From the NCBI GenBank assembly GCA_001786765.1, contig MFTH01000013.1, forward strand, positions 83,974-125,899: a DNA stretch of 41,926 nucleotides, written 5' to 3'. The position numbers were made by a program, and so were the translations under genes. Each line of letters starts with the position of its first letter. Position 1 is the first letter of the stretch. The notes beneath the pieces are model-generated. The model made no database searches and was not told the DNA's origin. It saw nothing but the letters and a program-made list of their open reading frames with translations. Source of the stretch: Candidatus Nomurabacteria bacterium RIFCSPHIGHO2_01_FULL_37_25 (lineage in GTDB: Bacteria > Patescibacteriota > Minisyncoccia > Phycocordibacterales > UBA9973). This document shows, piece after piece, positions 38,602 to 41,926 of the stretch.

Positions 38602-39666
38602 TTATTTTGTTTTCTTGATTTTTTCCCAAGGCAGATTTTCTTTGCCAAAATGACCATAAATGGCAGTTTGACTAAATATTGGATTGCGAAGTCCCAAGGT
38701 TTTAATAATTGCAAGGGGTTTAAAATCAAAATTCTTTCGAACAATTTTTGCCAAATCTTCGCCTTTTTCATTGATTGCTTCTATCATAAGCGGTTCTGCC
38801 ATGCCGATAGCGTAAGCGACAGATACAAGAACTTCTTTGCCATATCCGGAAGCCACCAAATTTTTAGCCACATATCGCGCCATATAAGCTCCAGAACGGT
38901 CCACTTTTGTCGCGTCTTTGCCAGAAAAACATCCTCCGCCGTGCGGAATTATTCCGCCATAAGTGTCTACCATTATTTTTCGTCCAGTCAGTCCAGTGTC
39001 AGCTTTGAAACCACCAGATACAAAATAGCCTGTCGGATTTATTAATATTTTTACTGACGCTCTTTCTTCTTTGGTAAGAAAAGGGAAGATAATTTTTTCT
39101 GTAATTTCTTTTTTTATTTCTTCTAATTTAACATCAGACGCATGTTGTGTGCTTATCAACACGGTCTCTAATTTTCCGTTAGTATAAGTGACTTGCGTTT
39201 TACCATCGGGACGAAGCCACTTAATTTCTTTATTTTTTCTTGCTTCTTCTAAACGTTTTGCTAATTTATGCGCCAGCACTACCCCTTTCGGCAAGAACTC
39301 TGGCGTCTCATCTGTGGCAAATCCGTACATTATTCCTTGATCGCCGGCTCCGCCAGTGTCTACTCCCATAGCTATATCCGGTGATTGAGTGACAATATGA
39401 GCGGATATATCTAGTTCGTCATCGTAGCCAATTTTTTTATAAACTTCGCGCGCAATTTTAATATAATCAATTTCTGCTTTTGAGGTTACTTCGCCGCCAA
39501 TGACAAGCTTGCCATGTCCGCCAAAAATTTCCACCGCTACCCGGCTTTCTGGGTCCTGTGTTAAGTATGCGTCTAAAATAGCGTCTGAAATTTGGTCACA
39601 AATTTTGTCCGGATGCCCGGAAGTCACGCTTTCAACTGTGTAATTGTTATTGTGTTTGTAGAACAT
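38602..39666 (-). CDS. metK: S-adenosylmethionine synthetase
   Basis: Makes SAM from methionine and ATP. 354 aa, somewhat shorter than the ~380 of E. coli. Signatures in order: ESVTSGHPDKICDQISDAIL, GGHGKLVIGGEVTSKA, GAGDQGIMYGFATDETPEFL (the GAGDQG loop), and the P-loop-like GGGCFSGKDATKVDRSGAYM. All active-site blocks are present. TATAAT lies 14 nt before the ATG, leaving a very short leader. It follows the P-loop kinase and ahcY genes on the same strand; the three form a SAM production and recycling group. Confidence 0.96.
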   Translation of the reverse strand: MFYKHNNNYTVESVTSGHPDKICDQISDAILDAYLTQDPESRVAVEIFGGHGKLVIGGEVTSKAEIDYIKIAREVYKKIGYDDELDISAHIVTQSPDIAMGVDTGGAGDQGIMYGFATDETPEFLPKGVVLAHKLAKRLEEARKNKEIKWLRPDGKTQVTYTNGKLETVLISTQHASDVKLEEIKKEITEKIIFPFLTKEERASVKILINPTGYFVSGGFKADTGLTGRKIMVDTYGGIIPHGGGCFSGKDATKVDRSGAYMARYVAKNLVASGYGKEVLVSVAYAIGMAEPLMIEAINEKGEDLAKIVRKNFDFKPLAIIKTLGLRNPIFSQTAIYGHFGKENLPWEKIKKTK

Positions 39667-39696
39667 AAATATACGAGCCTATTATACTATAAAGAT

Positions 39697-40218
39697 TTAA
39701 TATTTTTTAAATAAATTTTTAACTTTTGCTAATCGTTCTTTTGGCGAACCGACTATCTTAATAAATGGAATCTTGTGTTTTTCTAAAACATTTCTAATTC
39801 GCGTATCTACAGCTCGCTGGAATTTTATATCAGTTGTTCGCGCGCCATCATCTTCAATAGCAAATTGTCCACTGGGTAAATATAACACTAAATCATAATT
39901 ATAAAATCTTGGCACCAATGTTTTGGTGGCAAATTCAATCAGGGTTGATTCTTTGGAAAACAAATGGTGTATATAAGCGAGCAAATCTATACAGGATCGG
40001 TCAGCCACCCATTTTTCATTTCCATCTTCTAACTCAATTTGTTTCGCTATTAGCCAAAGCTCTGTTTCTGTTGTGGCCGTTTGGTCAATATTGTATCTCA
40101 CTTCTTTTGCTAGTCGCGCCGCTTCAGGTAAAATTTTGAAATCAGGATATTCTTTACTAATTTGATTGGCTAGAGTAGTTTTACCTACTCCTTGAGCCCC
40201 AATAATTGCAATTTTCAT
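39697..40218 (-). CDS. P-loop NTPase, AAA_28 / NadR-like kinase domain
   Basis: I start at MKIAIIGAQGVGKTTLANQI (40218), which begins right at the P-loop; the track's longer ORF overlaps the ahcY end. The 173 aa carry Walker A GAQGVGKTT, a PEAARLAKEV block, a Walker-B-like WVADRSCIDLLAY and a C-terminal strand-helix. This matches the small AAA_28 family that includes the ribosylnicotinamide kinase half of NadR and related nucleoside kinases. The substrate is unknown. It sits 11 bp after ahcY, whose pathway yields adenosine, so a nucleoside-kinase role is conceivable but unproven. Confidence 0.75.
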   Translation of the reverse strand: MKIAIIGAQGVGKTTLANQISKEYPDFKILPEAARLAKEVRYNIDQTATTETELWLIAKQIELEDGNEKWVADRSCIDLLAYIHHLFSKESTLIEFATKTLVPRFYNYDLVLYLPSGQFAIEDDGARTTDIKFQRAVDTRIRNVLEKHKIPFIKIVGSPKERLAKVKNLFKKY

Positions 40219-40229
40219 ATGTATATTTA

Positions 40230-41498
40230 TCAACGAGTTCCATCTCTCCATTCAGACATATATTTTTTTTGTCTTTTAGACAGGATATCAATCTTTGCGC
40301 CTAAACTTTTAAGTTTTAAAGTAGCGATTTTTCGGTCTAAAATTTCCGGTAAAATATGGACTGAGTTAGAGAGTTTATTTCTATTTTTAAGAATGAATTC
40401 CACAGCCAGAATTTGATTGGCAAAACTCATATCCATAACAGATGCAGGATGCCCTTCGGCGCTACTAAGGTTCACTAACCGTCCACCAGAGAGCACAAAT
40501 ACGGTTTTTTCATTTTTTCCATATTTTATTTTGTAACTTTCTACAAAATCACGCAGGACTTTTTTCGTTTTTGTAATTTTTTTAAGCGCGACTAGGTCAA
40601 TCTCAACATCAAAATGTCCGGAGTTTGAAATTATACATCCATTTTTAATGGTTTTGAATGTTTCCAGTCCAACAACATTTATATTGCCAGTAACTGTGCA
40701 AATAAAATCAGCAATTTGCCCAGCTTGCGCCATCGGCATAACACGAAATCCATCCATCAATGCTTCCAGCGCTTTTATTGAATCAATTTCTGTGACAATA
40801 ACATTTGCTCCCATTCCCCGCGCTCGCATTGCGAGTCCTTTTCCACACCATCCGTAACCAGCAACCACAAAAACAGAACCGGCTATTAATTTGTTAGTGG
40901 CGCGAATTATACCGTCTATCGTTGACTGTCCCGTGCCGTAGCGATTATCAAAAAAATGTTTAGTCATAGAATCATTCACCGCGATAATGGGAAAAAGCAA
41001 CACGCTTTCTTTCTCCATTGATTTTAAGCGAGAAACGCCAGTGGTAGTCTCTTCTGTACCGCCAATTATTTTTTTTGCCTGAACTTTTCGTGAAGAATGT
41101 AATTCTCCCACTAGATCCGCCCCGTCGTCCATCGTGATGGAGGGCTTCATATCAAGCACATTGCGCAAATGCGTAAAATATTCTTTTTTATTTTCACCCT
41201 TTTTAGCGAAAACGGGAATATTAAAATTTTTTACTAATGCCGCCGCGACATCATCTTGGGTGGAAAGCGGATTTGAAGCGCATAACGCGACATTCGCTCC
41301 GCCACCCTTGAGCGCAATTAGTAAGTTTGCCGTTTCGGCGGTGACATGAAGACAAGCTCCGATAGTGATATTTTTGAACGGCTTAGATTTTTTAAAATTA
41401 GAAGCTATACCAGCAAGTACGGGCATGTCCCTCTTAGCCCACTCTATTCTAGCCATTCCGGCTTTCGCCAGATTGATATCTTTAATAGCGTATTTCAT
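40230..41498 (-). CDS. ahcY: Adenosylhomocysteinase (SAH hydrolase)
   Basis: Splits S-adenosylhomocysteine to adenosine and homocysteine with bound NAD+. I start at MKYAIKDINLAKAGMARIEW (41498), the family's usual N-terminus, with TATAAT 7 nt upstream. The track's start adds 18 unrelated residues. Signatures: GACLHVTAETANLLIAL, CASNPLSTQDDVAAAL, DDGADLVGELH, the NAD-binding AGYGWCGKGLAMRARGMGA and NSGHFDVEID. 422 aa, normal for the bacterial/archaeal type. Together with metK it recycles SAM after methylations such as that of RsmA. Confidence 0.95.
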   Translation of the reverse strand: MKYAIKDINLAKAGMARIEWAKRDMPVLAGIASNFKKSKPFKNITIGACLHVTAETANLLIALKGGGANVALCASNPLSTQDDVAAALVKNFNIPVFAKKGENKKEYFTHLRNVLDMKPSITMDDGADLVGELHSSRKVQAKKIIGGTEETTTGVSRLKSMEKESVLLFPIIAVNDSMTKHFFDNRYGTGQSTIDGIIRATNKLIAGSVFVVAGYGWCGKGLAMRARGMGANVIVTEIDSIKALEALMDGFRVMPMAQAGQIADFICTVTGNINVVGLETFKTIKNGCIISNSGHFDVEIDLVALKKITKTKKVLRDFVESYKIKYGKNEKTVFVLSGGRLVNLSSAEGHPASVMDMSFANQILAVEFILKNRNKLSNSVHILPEILDRKIATLKLKSLGAKIDILSKRQKKYMSEWRDGTR

Positions 41499-41505
41499 GG
41501 TGTTC

Positions 41506-41511
41506 ATTATA
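41506..41511 (-). promoter_or_regulatory. -10 box of ahcY (leaderless)
   Basis: TATAAT on the minus strand, 7 nt before the ATG at 41498. The -35 element is weak. Confidence 0.6.
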
Positions 41512-41623
41512 GCATTTAATAAATTTCTTAAATCGGCATGGACAAGACTCAAGGTTGCCTTTATTTTTTTCTAGTATATACTTTCGTTGACTATCATTAT
41601 TACTTAATCAACTGACTAAACAT

Positions 41624-41926
41624 ATGCGGACATCTATTTTTAGTACGTTTTTTAAAGATATTCTAGCTTCTTCTCTAATTCTAGCTTTTTTCATAGTGCC
41701 ATTGACACCGGTCTTTGCGCAAGAGACAACAGCAGATCCTATTGTCTCCTTGTCTGAAACAACTTCTCCAGATACTGTTACCACACCAACTCCAAATATT
41801 CCAGACACATCAAGTGATTCTACTTTAGATGTAGATAACTTAAATACAAATGAGAATACAGTCTTACCAGAAGAAATATCACCAACAGCACCTAAAGAAG
41901 AACAGATGATGGAAATGTCGTCTTTT
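41624..41926 (+). CDS. Exported Thr/Ser/Pro-rich protein, N-terminal 101 codons (runs off the right edge)
   Basis: Not in the ORF track because it has no stop inside the window. The ATG at 41624 opens MRTSIFSTFFKDILASSLIL, whose hydrophobic core continues AFFIVPLTPVFA with a signal-peptidase site before QETT. What follows is a low-complexity Thr/Ser/Pro/Asp/Glu segment (TTSPDTVTTPTPNIPDTSSD), typical of the stalk or linker of a surface protein. The listed ORF 41608-41808 on the other strand is its shadow. TAGTAT/TATACT boxes occur 40-50 nt upstream. The rest of the protein and its function lie outside the window. Confidence 0.75.
   Translation, partial: MRTSIFSTFFKDILASSLILAFFIVPLTPVFAQETTADPIVSLSETTSPDTVTTPTPNIPDTSSDSTLDVDNLNTNENTVLPEEISPTAPKEEQMMEMSSF

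Noticed and set aside
41608-41808. 66-aa minus-strand ORF
   Set aside because: Shadow of the exported protein that starts at 41624 and leaves the window.
1-41926. Alternative genetic code (UGA as glycine, known in some CPR)
   Set aside because: TGA ends real genes here, for example the ATGA overlaps of the TraC-like/virB4 and uvrD/rsmA pairs, and no in-frame TGA interrupts a conserved protein.

Overview
The window looks like a chromosomal segment of a small-genome, AT-rich bacterium of the Patescibacteria/CPR, most like the Parcubacteria (Nomurabacteria-type) lineages. That placement is an inference. It rests on a PrgI/VirB4 type IV secretion-like cluster, many large lineage-specific surface and coiled-coil proteins, short housekeeping blocks and GC-rich palindromes inside genes. 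The standard code fits, because TGA ends genes in ATGA overlaps. There is no rRNA and no CRISPR array.

Layout. (1) 1-9005, minus strand: an envelope/T4SS-like operon. In transcription order it holds a TSP3-type anchored protein, an Ig-repeat surface protein, a VirB6/TrbL-like membrane protein, two paralogous helical proteins, PrgI, a TraC-like protein and VirB4 (cut by the window edge). (2) 9254-10531: an exported protein with peptidoglycan-binding and IPT/TIG domains. (3) 10593-13726: uvrD/pcrA and rsmA overlapping by 4 bp, both carrying palindromic insertions read in frame. (4) 13762-24052, minus strand: a cluster of helical, coiled-coil and multi-repeat proteins with duplicated modules, ending upstream in a kinase-like protein fused to a copy of a neighbour's coiled coil. 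(5) 24208-25338: a LysM-LysM-M23 envelope protein. (6) 25368-29661: four tRNAs, a HExxH protein, yraN and cca. Within 27.2-28.4 kb lie seven parS-like palindromes and a perfect DnaA box, a candidate origin/segregation region. (7) 29769-33332, minus strand: a PLP enzyme, a TMEM175-like channel, exonuclease III and a XerC/D recombinase. (8) 33457-38598, plus strand: rpsO, a NYN-domain protein, a membrane protein, pnp with a long structured leader, and a membrane-anchored hypothetical. (9) 38602-41498, minus strand: metK, a P-loop kinase-like protein and ahcY, a small SAM-cycle group. (10) 41624 to the end: the start of an exported protein.

Two genome-wide habits stand out. First, about a dozen genes have a sigma70-type -10 box 6-8 nt from the start codon with no Shine-Dalgarno, so leaderless or near-leaderless transcription looks like the rule. 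pnp is a clear exception. Second, several palindromic element families are scattered through the window. One has a shared two-hairpin core closed by arms that are self-complementary but different in every copy. It is found in or at the edge of coding sequence, like Rickettsia palindromic elements but with a different architecture. A second family has conserved termini and supplies the start codon of two genes and the stop codon of pnp.

All assignments come from reading the sequence. No searches were run.
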